A DNA stretch of 64,000 nucleotides, taken from a bacterium. Lineage in GTDB: Bacteria > B130-G9. Made by a program: the position numbers and the translations under genes. The stretch covers positions 16,436 to 80,435 of the forward strand of contig DATLAJ010000057.1 in NCBI GenBank assembly GCA_035527515.1, given 5' to 3'. Positions 1 through 9,040 of the stretch are shown piece after piece. Within the stretch, counting starts at the first letter, position 1. Each line of letters begins with the position of its first letter. The notes below the pieces were generated by a model. It was not told the origin of the DNA. It searched no databases and saw only the letters and a list, made by a program, of their open reading frames with translations.

Positions 1-843
1 ATTCCCGGGACACCACGTGGGATTTGCGTTGACGCTCAGGGTCACGTCTTCTTGATGACCTCGGAATGGGATCCTTGGGAGTTCACCGCATACTTCGTCT
101 CGTGGTGGGGAGCCGAAGGGCCTGAATCACTTCGAACTCTCGACCTGTGGCAGATCATTCCGAACTCCTGGCTTCGAGATTATCCGCAGTTTGCTCCGGA
201 TGGCGTCGCATATCTTCTCATCGTGTATAATGCGGGCGGTCCGGGGGCTGGTTACGACTACGCCCTTCTCCGCCTCGATCCTAAGACCGGCGAGTATTGT
301 GTTTACCGGAATACCGATTATGCGTATCTTGACTCCGAAGTTCGATGCTTCTACATAGACCCAATGGGCATCATCTGGCTCGGCACCGAAGATGGCCTTG
401 TTCGTTTCGATGGGCAGACGTTGAGTCGTTGGACGACTGAAAACAGCGGCCTTCCCTATAATGCCGTCAGGCAAATCGTGTACGATGAGATCGATGACGT
501 CTATTATGTGATCTCAGAAAAGGATATCGGTTGGGACACCTCTATGCTATTCAGCATGCTGTCACCGGTGGGCGACGCGATAGGTGCCCCTTTTATCCTA
601 CCTACGGTCGCAAACCGACTCTTTCAATTCTCCAAGGTGTTTCGTGACGGCAGAGGCGTGTTCTGGCTCTGTCCCTATGAGGCGAGCAGGGCTTACTCCT
701 ATGACCATGAACGAGTCATGCAGTGGTACGCAGCCGACTGGATGGAGCTCGTGAGCAACGTCCACTACGTCGGCTCGACTGCTTCAGGCCGGACATTCTG
801 CGTAGCGGGAGGATACGGCGCCTCGTGCGTGATGATCTGGTAG
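1..843 (+). CDS. Secreted beta-propeller protein, 5' end cut by the window
   Basis: The frame is already open at base 1, so the start lies outside; 280 codons are visible. The motif IIWLGTEDGLVRFDG matches the blade signature of two-component-regulator-type (Reg_prop) propellers, usually an extracytoplasmic sensor or adhesive fold. It is a paralogue of the gene at 1382-2749: DSEVRCFYID pairs with DSEVYCFYVD, and IVYDEIDDVYYVIS with IQYDEIDYVYYIVS, and both proteins end in CVMIW. By analogy the missing N-terminus should hold a signal peptide. There is no kinase domain, so a signalling role is not supported; a surface or periplasmic structural role is inference. The small gene at 858 follows after 14 nt. 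Confidence 0.75.
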   Translation: MPGTPRGICVDAQGHVFLMTSEWDPWEFTAYFVSWWGAEGPESLRTLDLWQIIPNSWLRDYPQFAPDGVAYLLIVYNAGGPGAGYDYALLRLDPKTGEYCVYRNTDYAYLDSEVRCFYIDPMGIIWLGTEDGLVRFDGQTLSRWTTENSGLPYNAVRQIVYDEIDDVYYVISEKDIGWDTSMLFSMLSPVGDAIGAPFILPTVANRLFQFSKVFRDGRGVFWLCPYEASRAYSYDHERVMQWYAADWMELVSNVHYVGSTASGRTFCVAGGYGASCVMIW

Positions 844-857
844 CGGAGAAGAAGAGG

Positions 858-1385
858 ATGCAGGTGCTTGTGTACCCGCAGATTAGGTGCAGGCGTGCGC
901 TAGTTCCGGTATTTGGTCCTCATCTTGGGTGGCGCACGAGGTGGGTTCTGCTGCCGCCGAGAGAGAAGGTGCCGCCCGTGACGCCGCTGCCGGAGGGTCC
1001 GCATCCGGTGGTGGGGCCGATTGTGCACCCGACACCCCCGGACGAGGAGGGCGTCACCACAATCGAGGCCGCGCTCTGGAAGCAGTCCGACGGCTACTTC
1101 AAGGGCGATAGATACGACCCCGCCGGCATCACTGGCTACTGGTACCAGAGGTTTCACTTCAGCGTCGATGAGGAATGGCTGAATGCGGATGCACACAGAG
1201 ACCGTGGTGATCCCTTGATCGCGTGCGGGCCAAATGACGGCGAACCGGGGGGGGAAGGCCTGTGCGGCCTTCCGGAGCATGAGAGCGAGCGGATAGACGT
1301 TATTACCCTCAAGCGCGCCCCGATAATAGCCCTCACTGACGAGGCGCAGCCCGTTAAGAAGCTGAAAAAAGGCGGTCGAAGATGA
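858..1385 (+). CDS. Proline-rich hypothetical protein, first copy (175 aa)
   Basis: I do not recognise the family. The start at 858 is chosen because GAAGAGG lies immediately upstream and because the second copy at 2758 starts at the same codon. The first ~90 residues are basic and then proline-rich (PPREKVPPVTPLPEGPHPVV), with no signal peptide or membrane segment. Residues ~90-175 are acidic, then end in a basic tail (KKLKKGGRR). The stop overlaps the next start as ATGA (1382-1385), so translation is probably coupled to the propeller gene at 1382. A repeated propeller-plus-small-gene cassette suggests a partner of the propeller, but function is unknown. Confidence 0.6.
   Translation: MQVLVYPQIRCRRALVPVFGPHLGWRTRWVLLPPREKVPPVTPLPEGPHPVVGPIVHPTPPDEEGVTTIEAALWKQSDGYFKGDRYDPAGITGYWYQRFHFSVDEEWLNADAHRDRGDPLIACGPNDGEPGGEGLCGLPEHESERIDVITLKRAPIIALTDEAQPVKKLKKGGRR
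948..1124 (+). repeat. Near-identical 177-nt tract, copy 1 (partner 2848-3024)
   Basis: Bases 948-1124 match 2848-3024 at a constant 1900-nt offset. I count a single mismatch, at 1076/2976. The preceding ~90 nt of the same two genes differ at about 12 positions, and the flanking propeller genes are far more diverged. The identity stops abruptly after 1124/3024. Confidence 0.85.
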
Positions 1386-2749
1386 CTAGGCTGGAAATGG
1401 CCATTCTGGTTCTGCTGTCCGCGGTATTTGCGTTGACATCTTGCACTGTAGCGCAAGCAGGTGATTACCCCTGGGTGCATTACTTCAAGCCGCCTGATAT
1501 GCGGCAAGTCCACTGCGCGTTTGCTGACGCCGAGGGGAACGTGATCGCTGCTACTGGTGACTGGAATTACAGCACATACAACTGGGGCACCGGGGATACC
1601 ACCTATTGGTATCTGTCCGATGGGATATTCCAGATTCGCGAGGGAGACATAGAGGCCGTGCAGTGCCCGGCGTCCACATTCGTCCTGGACTGCGCGACAG
1701 ATTCTGCCGGAAGGACGTGGGTGTTGTTCGCCGAAGGTCATGATTATAGGCAACACGTGTGGGATCCCTGGCGGTCTGCTGCGCTGAGAGGTCCTTGTGC
1801 GGCATCCGACGTGGGCTATAGGCACTTTCGCTGGCCGACCGGTATGTGGTCGTATCTAACCGACTATAGGCTGGCTACAATCGAGGAAGGCGGCTTGCGA
1901 GAGCAGCGTGAGCTATTGGACAGAGTGCCGGCCGAACCGGTCGTAATGGCAGCCGACCCTCAGGGCCGGATATACGTCATGAGTTGCGAGGACTGTGACG
2001 ACCGCATTGCTGATTTCTTCATTTCTTGGTGGTCTGGACATGACTCCAGTTGCATACGTACAATATGTTTGTGGGATCTTATTCCAGATTCCTGGGCCGC
2101 TGACTATCCTAAGTTCGGTCCAGACGATCTTGTGTACTTCCTCATAAGGATCGCGGCCGGAGATGCGAACTCTAGGTTCGCCGTGCTCTGCCTTGATCCA
2201 GAGACTGAGGAGTATGAGATTTGGAGGGCCTCCGATTACGCATTTCTCGATTCGGAGGTCTATTGCTTCTACGTGGACCAGTTCAACGTTAAGTGGTTTG
2301 GGACCGACGATGGCTTGGTTCGGTTTGACGGCGAGACCTGGATGCGCTTCGCGTCGGAAAACAGCCCACTGCCTTACGATCGGATTAAACAGATCCAATA
2401 TGATGAGATCGACTATGTCTATTACATCGTCTCGGCAGCAGAGGATTGGAGAGAACATCCAGACGACTACGTGGCGCTCAGTGTATTCTCCCCAACGGGG
2501 CGGGCGATATATGAGCCATCGTATATGCCCGGGGGACCGTTGCTGCGGCGCGGATCAGGCAACATATGGTATCTCATGCCGGGCTGGGATGATGATCTAG
2601 TTTACGTCTATGATCACGTGAGACTCAGCGAATTCAGCTTGCGAGATTGGGTGGACGTCCCGGAATACTCCGCTTGGGATTTCGCCATATCTCCTACGAC
2701 CTTAGGGCAGACATTTTTTGCTAATGACTACTGCGTAATGATCTGGTAG
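1382..2749 (+). CDS. Secreted propeller protein, probable lipoprotein (455 aa)
   Basis: The N-terminus has a short charged stretch, a hydrophobic core (MAILVLLSAVFAL), and then LTSC at residues 18-21, a lipobox match. Alternatively, signal peptidase I could cut after TVAQA. The mature part carries propeller-like blades, best seen as VKWFGTDDGLVRFDGETW near residues 300-320, and several Trp/Tyr-rich repeats. It is the closest paralogue of the truncated gene at the window start and ends in the same CVMIW. Its ATG overlaps the stop of the small gene upstream, and a second small gene follows 8 nt after its end. Likely exported to the periplasm or cell surface; ligand unknown. Confidence 0.75.
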   Translation: MTRLEMAILVLLSAVFALTSCTVAQAGDYPWVHYFKPPDMRQVHCAFADAEGNVIAATGDWNYSTYNWGTGDTTYWYLSDGIFQIREGDIEAVQCPASTFVLDCATDSAGRTWVLFAEGHDYRQHVWDPWRSAALRGPCAASDVGYRHFRWPTGMWSYLTDYRLATIEEGGLREQRELLDRVPAEPVVMAADPQGRIYVMSCEDCDDRIADFFISWWSGHDSSCIRTICLWDLIPDSWAADYPKFGPDDLVYFLIRIAAGDANSRFAVLCLDPETEEYEIWRASDYAFLDSEVYCFYVDQFNVKWFGTDDGLVRFDGETWMRFASENSPLPYDRIKQIQYDEIDYVYYIVSAAEDWREHPDDYVALSVFSPTGRAIYEPSYMPGGPLLRRGSGNIWYLMPGWDDDLVYVYDHVRLSEFSLRDWVDVPEYSAWDFAISPTTLGQTFFANDYCVMIW

Positions 2750-2757
2750 CGAAGACG

Positions 2758-3072
2758 ATGCAGGTGTTTGTGTATCCTGAGATCTGGTGCAGGCGTGCGC
2801 TGGTTCCGGTATTTGGTCCCCATCTTGGGTATCGGACGAGGTGGGTGCTGCTGCCGCCGAGAGAGAAGGTGCCGCCCGTGACGCCGCTGCCGGAGGGTCC
2901 GCATCCGGTGGTGGGGCCGATTGTGCACCCGACACCCCCGGACGAGGAGGGCGTCACCACAATCGAGGCCGCGCTTTGGAAGCAGTCCGACGGCTACTTC
3001 AAGGGCGATAGATACGACCCCGCCCTGGTTGCCCGGCATCCTACGGATCAGCACATTGTTCGGCTCAATTGA
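2758..3072 (+). CDS. Proline-rich hypothetical protein, truncated second copy (104 aa)
   Basis: Second copy of the gene at 858. Residues 1-89 match closely (CRRALVPVFGPHLG and all of the proline-rich stretch). Homology stops sharply at base 3024, after GDRYDPA, and the last 15 codons (from LVARHPTD) are unrelated. The acidic and basic carboxyl half of copy 1 is therefore missing. This may be a decayed copy or a short functional variant. It is the last gene of the cassette, followed by a ~400-nt non-coding gap. Confidence 0.55.
   Translation: MQVFVYPEIWCRRALVPVFGPHLGYRTRWVLLPPREKVPPVTPLPEGPHPVVGPIVHPTPPDEEGVTTIEAALWKQSDGYFKGDRYDPALVARHPTDQHIVRLN
2848..3024 (+). repeat. Near-identical 177-nt tract, copy 2 (partner 948-1124)
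   Basis: See copy 1. The right edge at 3024 coincides with loss of homology between the two small genes and marks the recombination junction. Confidence 0.85.
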
Positions 3073-3475
3073 CACGTTTACCACAGAACTATGCCATACG
3101 TTAATCAATGAGGCCAAAGAGAGCTCCTGCGGTAGTTGGCGATGCGTAATCCTTGACCTGGAGGCCGAGGTGATGTAAATACACCATGTGTTTTTCGGGC
3201 AGCGATTGAGGCAAACTTCTACGGATTGGTCACGAACAGGAACGAGCGTTCAAAGCGGGAATCTCTCACTTCTTTTCGCCCCGTTTCCGCTGGCGCAAAC
3301 TCCTCCCAAGAAAAGACTTGAACGCTGTGAGAAATAAGGTATGTTAGAACAGGCTGTATCGACAGCAGATTGATAAGTTTACATATTCTGAGGCTATATA
3401 GATGGGCGAACCGCCCTGAGTCGCGGAGCTGCGACTGATGGGTGGAGTGTCTCGTTATTTTATGGAGGACCGCAA
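3073..3475 (+). other. 403-nt gap with leader of the beta-helix/PQQ gene
   Basis: No convincing gene. It becomes AT-richer towards the right. A tentative promoter is TTGATA at 3370-3375 and TATATA at 3395-3400 with a 19-nt spacer, longer than ideal. A clear Shine-Dalgarno GGAGG lies just before the ATG at 3476. Confidence 0.3.
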
Positions 3476-6400
3476 ATGTCATTGAGATGGGTCACGATCG
3501 TATGTTCGGTGTTCGTCTTTGTCATCGTTGGTTTGACCGTGTGCCGTGCTGGCGAATGGTCGGACTATGAGATCACACAGGATACAACTTGGGACCCGAG
3601 CGAGAACCCAATTGTCCTGATGCGTGATCTTACTATCCACAAGGTGAATCCTGATGATCCTAGCGACAGAGTTAAGCTGACGATCAATCCTGGGGTTGTA
3701 GTAAAGCTTGCCTCACACGTTGACATATTTGTTGAGGGGCTTGTGGTCGCGGAGGAGGCGCTTTTTACCTCGATAAATGACGACAGCACGCCTGACGGAG
3801 CGTGGGAGGACAGTTCAGGAACGCCACAGATAGGTGATTGGAACTCTGTCCACATCTACAACTACAATGCCATCTTCTCGGGCTGCACGTTTCGCTACGG
3901 CAAGTCAATAGAGATCGATGATTGCTCGCCCACTTTTTACGGCAACCTGATCGAGCAATTCAGTCGATATGGTCTGTATATTGTTGCCCAGGACACGCTT
4001 GTCAGCCCGGTCATCGAGTGCAACAAGATATTTGACATCGGCGAGCCTTACACCGATGACAATCCTGAGAACGGGAAGTTCGACCCCGGCCAGGAGGAGT
4101 ATCAAGACCTCGACATGAACGACCAGTATGACGCTGGCATCGGCATCTATTGCTACACACCACCTTTCTATTTTGGCCCGTGCGTTCCGCTGATTCGGTT
4201 CAACCAGATTGTTATGAGCACCGATCGCAGCGTCGCTCGGGGCAGCTTGCCAATAGTGTTTGAGAACACTCTGCCGATCATGCTCGACGTCGGGGGCTCA
4301 CCGGAGAATCCGGTCCCTGATGGTAACCTGATTCGGCAAAGGGCGGATGATGACCGCTTCGTCTCGGCCATCGGCATAAAGGGCTATGTCAAGCCTGGCG
4401 AGCTGGACGATGATACCGGCGCTTACAAATACGTGGACTACTTCCTCCCGCTCGTTGACGACAGAGCGGTGGCCTCGGACCAGGTCTCGCCGACAAACCA
4501 ACATCTCCCCTACATAGTTCTGGAAGACCTCGTCATCGCCGATGGCTGCGACCTATCCGTGCCGCCCAATTGCGTTGTCAAGTTCAGCGCGGACACGAGC
4601 GTCGAGATTCTGGGGACGATCGAGACCTCCAACCTGTCCGCATCCCGCAGCTATTTCACATCGCTTCATAACGACGTTTACGGGCTGAGGGTGCCTGGCA
4701 GCAACAGCCACCCCGCTCCTGGCGACTGGTATCAGTTCAGGATTTGCTGCGAGGATTGCCTGATCCAGAACAGCAACTTCAGCTACGGGACGTTCGTCAA
4801 GATCGATCAGTGCTGTCCGACAATCATCAACAACACGGTCTCCAACTTCTATCTTTATGGTCTTTATGTATATGCCGAGTCGCACGCAGCAAAGCCGGAA
4901 ATATCGCGAAACGTGATACAGGACTGCGGCCACGTGGTCGATGCGGCAAGCGGCATTTACGAGGGCGGTGGCATCTGCCTCGAGACGGGGCGCGATTATT
5001 TGGGCCCGTGCGAGCCGACGCTTCAGGGCAACAGGCTGCTTAGTAATCATGGCTATCCATTGACGCTTCTTGGGACGTGCGACCCTGTTTACATCAACAA
5101 CACCTTGATGGGCAACTCCTACCGAGCCGTCGCGATAGGCGGGACTATACGCGGCCGGGGAGCGACGTGGGATGATGTAACCGGCTATCACTATCCTTAC
5201 GTGGTCATAGACCCCGTGGTGGTGGCGGGAGGCTACAGGGCCGCCAACGGGCTTTCTACTGCCATCATCTCGAGCGACACGCTTGATGGCATCCTGGACA
5301 CCCTCGTTGACGAGACCGCCGACTGGAAGGCGAACGTCCTGACTGGCTCGATGCTGACTCCCAACACCGACCGGCCCGAACAGTTCGAGATAGTGTCCAA
5401 CACCAGAACCTCGATTGTGGTTGGCTCCGACGTGTCCGGCATCGCCCAAGGCGGAGACCCCTACGAGTTCGTCGTGAAGGATACGGTCGTGGAAGTCCCT
5501 CTTGGAACGATAGTCAAGTTCGCCAAGGGGATGAGCATTTATGTGAAGGGTCAGCTCGAGCTCAACGGCACGACCCGCGACAGAGTCTATTTCACCTCTT
5601 TCAATGACGATTCCGCCGGCGGCTCCGTTCTTCTGTCGGGCTCAACGCCGATGCCTCAGCCGGGCGATTGGGAATACTTCAAGGTCGAGAACGACAACAA
5701 CAAGATCGAGGAATGCATCTTCAAATACGGCACTTCGATCTACATAGATAGCTGCTCGCCGTTGCTCCAGCACAACGCCATCGCGATGTTCTCACGGGCG
5801 GGTATCCACTGCTACGCGCACAGCGCGAAGGCCTCGCCCTCCATCCTCAACAATGCGATCATGTGCAATCGCAATGGCGTTCGTTGTGAGACGGACACTG
5901 GGTTTACCGATCCCAATGGCGCGATGCCGATGATCCACTCCAATGACATCGTCAGCAACGAGGAGTATGGGGTCGTGAACCTCCAAGAGGGGGCAGAGAT
6001 CGACGCCGTGCTCAACTGGTGGGGCGCCGTCGATGGCCCATCGGGAGATGCACCCGGAAGCGGAGACGGCATATATGACGTGTCCCTCTACAAACCATTC
6101 CAGGGCGAGCCCAACTTCGAGGCCGATTCGGCCCCTCCGGTGTTCTCGGATGTGTTCCCTGCGCCGTATTCGGTCGATGTGCAGACGACCACTATCATCA
6201 TGTTGACGGTTACGGACGTCGGCAAGGGCATTGACACTAATTCTGTCTCGATAAAGGTCGATCATGGCGACGGTGAGGGCTTCGTGTCCGTGATGAAGGA
6301 CGGCGAAGACCTCCACTACAACGGGGGCTATGTGAGCCGCGAGAACGTCGCGAACGGCTACCGTTACAGCTATGTTCCCGGACGGTCATTCGCCGCAAAC

Positions 6401-9016
6401 AGGCAGGTGTGCGTCAAGATGCAGATCGGCGATCTCGAGCTCTGCCCCAACAAGGCTCAATACACCTTCTGCTTCTGGACTGGTAGAAACATTGGGCTCA
6501 CCTTTGGCCGAGTGGAGCCTGAGATCGGAACGGTCAAGACGCAGTTCACATACAGCGTTGACTTCTTCGACAGGGACCTTGCGGCTCCCGCATCTGCGCT
6601 GCTCTATATAGACAACATGCCACGCAGCATGAGCCTCGTGGCGGGCGACCCGTGGGAGGGAACATACTCATACACCACGTCGTTGAAGGTCGGCTATCAC
6701 ACCTTCTACTTCGAGTTTGAGGGCGGCGGTGGCGCTGGCACGGTGCGGCTGCCCGAGCTCGGCGACGTGCCGCCATACTTCTACGGTCCGACTGTCCTAT
6801 CGGAGGATACGACCAACACCTGGCCGATGTTCAGGCACGACCCCGTTCACAGCGGCAGGTCCCCGATCGCTGCGACCTCCGCACCGACGCTCAACTGGAG
6901 CTTCACCGCGGGCGATTACATTATCTCCTCACCCGTGGTCGATGCTGACAACACCGTCTATTTCGGATGCTATGACGGCAACGTTTATGCAATGAACACT
7001 GATGGGACGGTCAAGTGGGCTGCCAGCACTGGGGATTACATCGCCAGCACGCCCGTCATCGACGAAAACGGGAACCTATACGTCGGCTCGGGCGACCATT
7101 ATTTCTACAGCTTCAATCCGGACGGCTCGCTCAACTGGACCTATAAGACCGGCGGCGAGATCGACTCTTCGCCTACAATAGGGATTGATGGAAATATCTA
7201 CTTCGGGTGCGACGACGGTTACCTGTACTCGATGACGTCAGACGGCAACCTGCGCTGGCAGTTCCACACTGGCGGCTGGGTAACGTCCTCGCCGGCGATA
7301 TGGTTCGACGGGACGGTCTTTTTCGGCTCGGACGACAACAAACTCTACGCAGTCCGGCACGACGGCAACCTGCGCTGGAGCTATAATACTGGCGCGGTAA
7401 TTACCTCATCGCCGGTCGTTGGACCTGACGAGACGGCCTATGTCGGCGCTGGCTACCAGATACTCGCCATCAACTCCGACGGGACACTGAAGTGGCGCGT
7501 CAATGCCGACAACATTGTTCACTCCTCGCCCGCGCTTTCTGATGACGGCGTGCTCTATGTCGGCTCCTATGACCACAACCTCTACGCAATAGAGACGTCA
7601 ACGGGCACGGTCAATTGGACCTACGTTGCCAACAACGTGATCCATACCTCCCCCGCGATCGACGCCAACGGGGACATCCTGTTCGGCTCCCACGACGGGA
7701 ACCTCTACTGCCTGGGCAAGGACGGGTCGCTACTGTGGCGCTTCTACGACCCGTTGAGGCCGGGATATGGCTTCAACGTCCACAGCTCGCCCGCAATCGG
7801 CCCGGACGGCAGCGTTTATTTCGGCTCCGAGGAGAAGCTCTATGCGCTGGCGGAGCTGCCCGTTCTCAACACGGCGCCCACGCTCTCCGATGCGTCTTGC
7901 GCGCCTTCAGGCAAGAGCACAACTCGATATACGTTCAAGATCCACTACTTCGACCGCGAGCAGGAGCCGCCATCGGTGGCAAAGGTAATCGTGGACGACG
8001 CCGAGTATGCGCTCGCATTCGATTCCGGGGAGGCGGCAGACGGCTACTACTCCGCTCGCATAATGCTCACGCCCGGGGAACACACCCACTACTACCTGTT
8101 CGCCGATGCGACAAGCAAGACGACAAGGTATCCCGCGGTCGGCTCAATCGATGGCCCAAACATCGAGGAGGGTTCGCCAGGAACACCGCCGTTCACCCGC
8201 TCCGCGCCTCCAACAGTCTGGATGGCCGGTTATTTCGGCTCTCACGTCTCTCAGCGGCTTGGCGGCAAGCTGCACGTTGTGGCCTATTGCACCGACCCGG
8301 ACGACGACATCGCACGGGTTGAACTGTGCTACGACGGCGAGCCACTTGTCCCACTCAACGACGATGGCCAGTCTCAGGACGGTCTCGCTGGAGATGGGGT
8401 TTACGGCTGTTTCGTCGATGTTGAGCCGGGCTATCCTGCCGGCTGCTACCTATTGGAGGTGGTGGCGACCGACGCCGAGGGCAACACGAGCAACGTCTGG
8501 CCCTATGTCACGATCGATGATTATCCGCGGTTCGACCTCCCGGGACTTGCAGGCGTATCGTCCGCGGCAGTCTCGAACAGCGAGGTCATGCCGGTCGGCG
8601 GCAAGCCCGCATCGAATCTGAGCCTCAACCTACAGAACTACATCCTAGATTCAATACGCGGGGTCACCAGCCGAGATGTCGGCCCTGAGCCAGAGATACT
8701 CATGGCCGGCTATGGCAACTGCAAGATCGACCAGAATACGGGTGGCACGCTCTTTTTGAACGTCATAGTTAATGATCCAGATGGCCTCTCGAACATCGCC
8801 TCGGTCGAGGCGCACAGATCGCTTCAGGACCATGGTGATTTCTCGTTTGGCGGCGTCGAACTCAGCCGGCTTACTGCTGATGGACAGAGAGGCTACTACG
8901 GGGCGAACTGCCATATTGCTGGCGGCGAGCGAGGCCATCATCTAATAGAGGTCCAGGTGGCCGACAAGGACGGTAATTACAGCACATTCTTCCCGTACCT
9001 TGTCGTGACCCAATAG
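3476..9016 (+). CDS. Giant secreted protein: three beta-helix modules plus eight-bladed PQQ-type propeller (1846 aa)
   Basis: Residues 1-25 form a signal peptide (hydrophobic core VCSVFVFVIVGLTV, cut near CRA-G). Residues ~35-850 hold three copies of a right-handed beta-helix module. Each begins near an ND(D/V) turn (about residues 101, 399 and 711), passes GDW, then a Y/FGT-type line and an (I/V)D.C(S/C)P line. The block ends at NWWGAVDGPSG. Ig-like or bacterial-surface linkers follow (~855-1100). Residues ~1113-1460 contain eight PQQ/quinoprotein-like repeats counted by the (S/T)(S/T)P(V/T/A)(V/I/L) core (ISSPVV, ASTPVI, DSSPTI, TSSPAI, TSSPVV, HSSPAL, HTSPAI, HSSPAI). The tail has more Ig-like domains. 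I see no dockerin, LPXTG or type IX sorting tail. A surface scaffold or glycan-binding role is inference. GGAGG precedes the ATG. Confidence 0.85.
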   Translation: MSLRWVTIVCSVFVFVIVGLTVCRAGEWSDYEITQDTTWDPSENPIVLMRDLTIHKVNPDDPSDRVKLTINPGVVVKLASHVDIFVEGLVVAEEALFTSINDDSTPDGAWEDSSGTPQIGDWNSVHIYNYNAIFSGCTFRYGKSIEIDDCSPTFYGNLIEQFSRYGLYIVAQDTLVSPVIECNKIFDIGEPYTDDNPENGKFDPGQEEYQDLDMNDQYDAGIGIYCYTPPFYFGPCVPLIRFNQIVMSTDRSVARGSLPIVFENTLPIMLDVGGSPENPVPDGNLIRQRADDDRFVSAIGIKGYVKPGELDDDTGAYKYVDYFLPLVDDRAVASDQVSPTNQHLPYIVLEDLVIADGCDLSVPPNCVVKFSADTSVEILGTIETSNLSASRSYFTSLHNDVYGLRVPGSNSHPAPGDWYQFRICCEDCLIQNSNFSYGTFVKIDQCCPTIINNTVSNFYLYGLYVYAESHAAKPEISRNVIQDCGHVVDAASGIYEGGGICLETGRDYLGPCEPTLQGNRLLSNHGYPLTLLGTCDPVYINNTLMGNSYRAVAIGGTIRGRGATWDDVTGYHYPYVVIDPVVVAGGYRAANGLSTAIISSDTLDGILDTLVDETADWKANVLTGSMLTPNTDRPEQFEIVSNTRTSIVVGSDVSGIAQGGDPYEFVVKDTVVEVPLGTIVKFAKGMSIYVKGQLELNGTTRDRVYFTSFNDDSAGGSVLLSGSTPMPQPGDWEYFKVENDNNKIEECIFKYGTSIYIDSCSPLLQHNAIAMFSRAGIHCYAHSAKASPSILNNAIMCNRNGVRCETDTGFTDPNGAMPMIHSNDIVSNEEYGVVNLQEGAEIDAVLNWWGAVDGPSGDAPGSGDGIYDVSLYKPFQGEPNFEADSAPPVFSDVFPAPYSVDVQTTTIIMLTVTDVGKGIDTNSVSIKVDHGDGEGFVSVMKDGEDLHYNGGYVSRENVANGYRYSYVPGRSFAANRQVCVKMQIGDLELCPNKAQYTFCFWTGRNIGLTFGRVEPEIGTVKTQFTYSVDFFDRDLAAPASALLYIDNMPRSMSLVAGDPWEGTYSYTTSLKVGYHTFYFEFEGGGGAGTVRLPELGDVPPYFYGPTVLSEDTTNTWPMFRHDPVHSGRSPIAATSAPTLNWSFTAGDYIISSPVVDADNTVYFGCYDGNVYAMNTDGTVKWAASTGDYIASTPVIDENGNLYVGSGDHYFYSFNPDGSLNWTYKTGGEIDSSPTIGIDGNIYFGCDDGYLYSMTSDGNLRWQFHTGGWVTSSPAIWFDGTVFFGSDDNKLYAVRHDGNLRWSYNTGAVITSSPVVGPDETAYVGAGYQILAINSDGTLKWRVNADNIVHSSPALSDDGVLYVGSYDHNLYAIETSTGTVNWTYVANNVIHTSPAIDANGDILFGSHDGNLYCLGKDGSLLWRFYDPLRPGYGFNVHSSPAIGPDGSVYFGSEEKLYALAELPVLNTAPTLSDASCAPSGKSTTRYTFKIHYFDREQEPPSVAKVIVDDAEYALAFDSGEAADGYYSARIMLTPGEHTHYYLFADATSKTTRYPAVGSIDGPNIEEGSPGTPPFTRSAPPTVWMAGYFGSHVSQRLGGKLHVVAYCTDPDDDIARVELCYDGEPLVPLNDDGQSQDGLAGDGVYGCFVDVEPGYPAGCYLLEVVATDAEGNTSNVWPYVTIDDYPRFDLPGLAGVSSAAVSNSEVMPVGGKPASNLSLNLQNYILDSIRGVTSRDVGPEPEILMAGYGNCKIDQNTGGTLFLNVIVNDPDGLSNIASVEAHRSLQDHGDFSFGGVELSRLTADGQRGYYGANCHIAGGERGHHLIEVQVADKDGNYSTFFPYLVVTQ

Positions 9017-9040
9017 AAGGCCCTAGGGCCGCTGGATAGG

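Noticed and set aside
723-857. Upstream extension of the small gene to 723
   Set aside because: It lies inside the propeller gene in another frame, and the second copy at 2758 lacks it. The ATG at 858 has a ribosome site.
3069-3095. TTGACA at 3069-3074 as a promoter
   Set aside because: It overlaps the 3' end of the small gene, has only a poor TATGCC at 15 nt, and is ~400 nt from the next start.
4553-5449. 298-codon antisense ORF inside the beta-helix gene
   Set aside because: Opposite a clearly coding frame with repeated domain motifs. Its sequence has no domain and is a GC-rich shadow.
7615-8322. 235-codon same-strand ORF within the PQQ region
   Set aside because: Overlaps strong PQQ repeats in the true frame; Arg-rich composition typical of a frame shadow.
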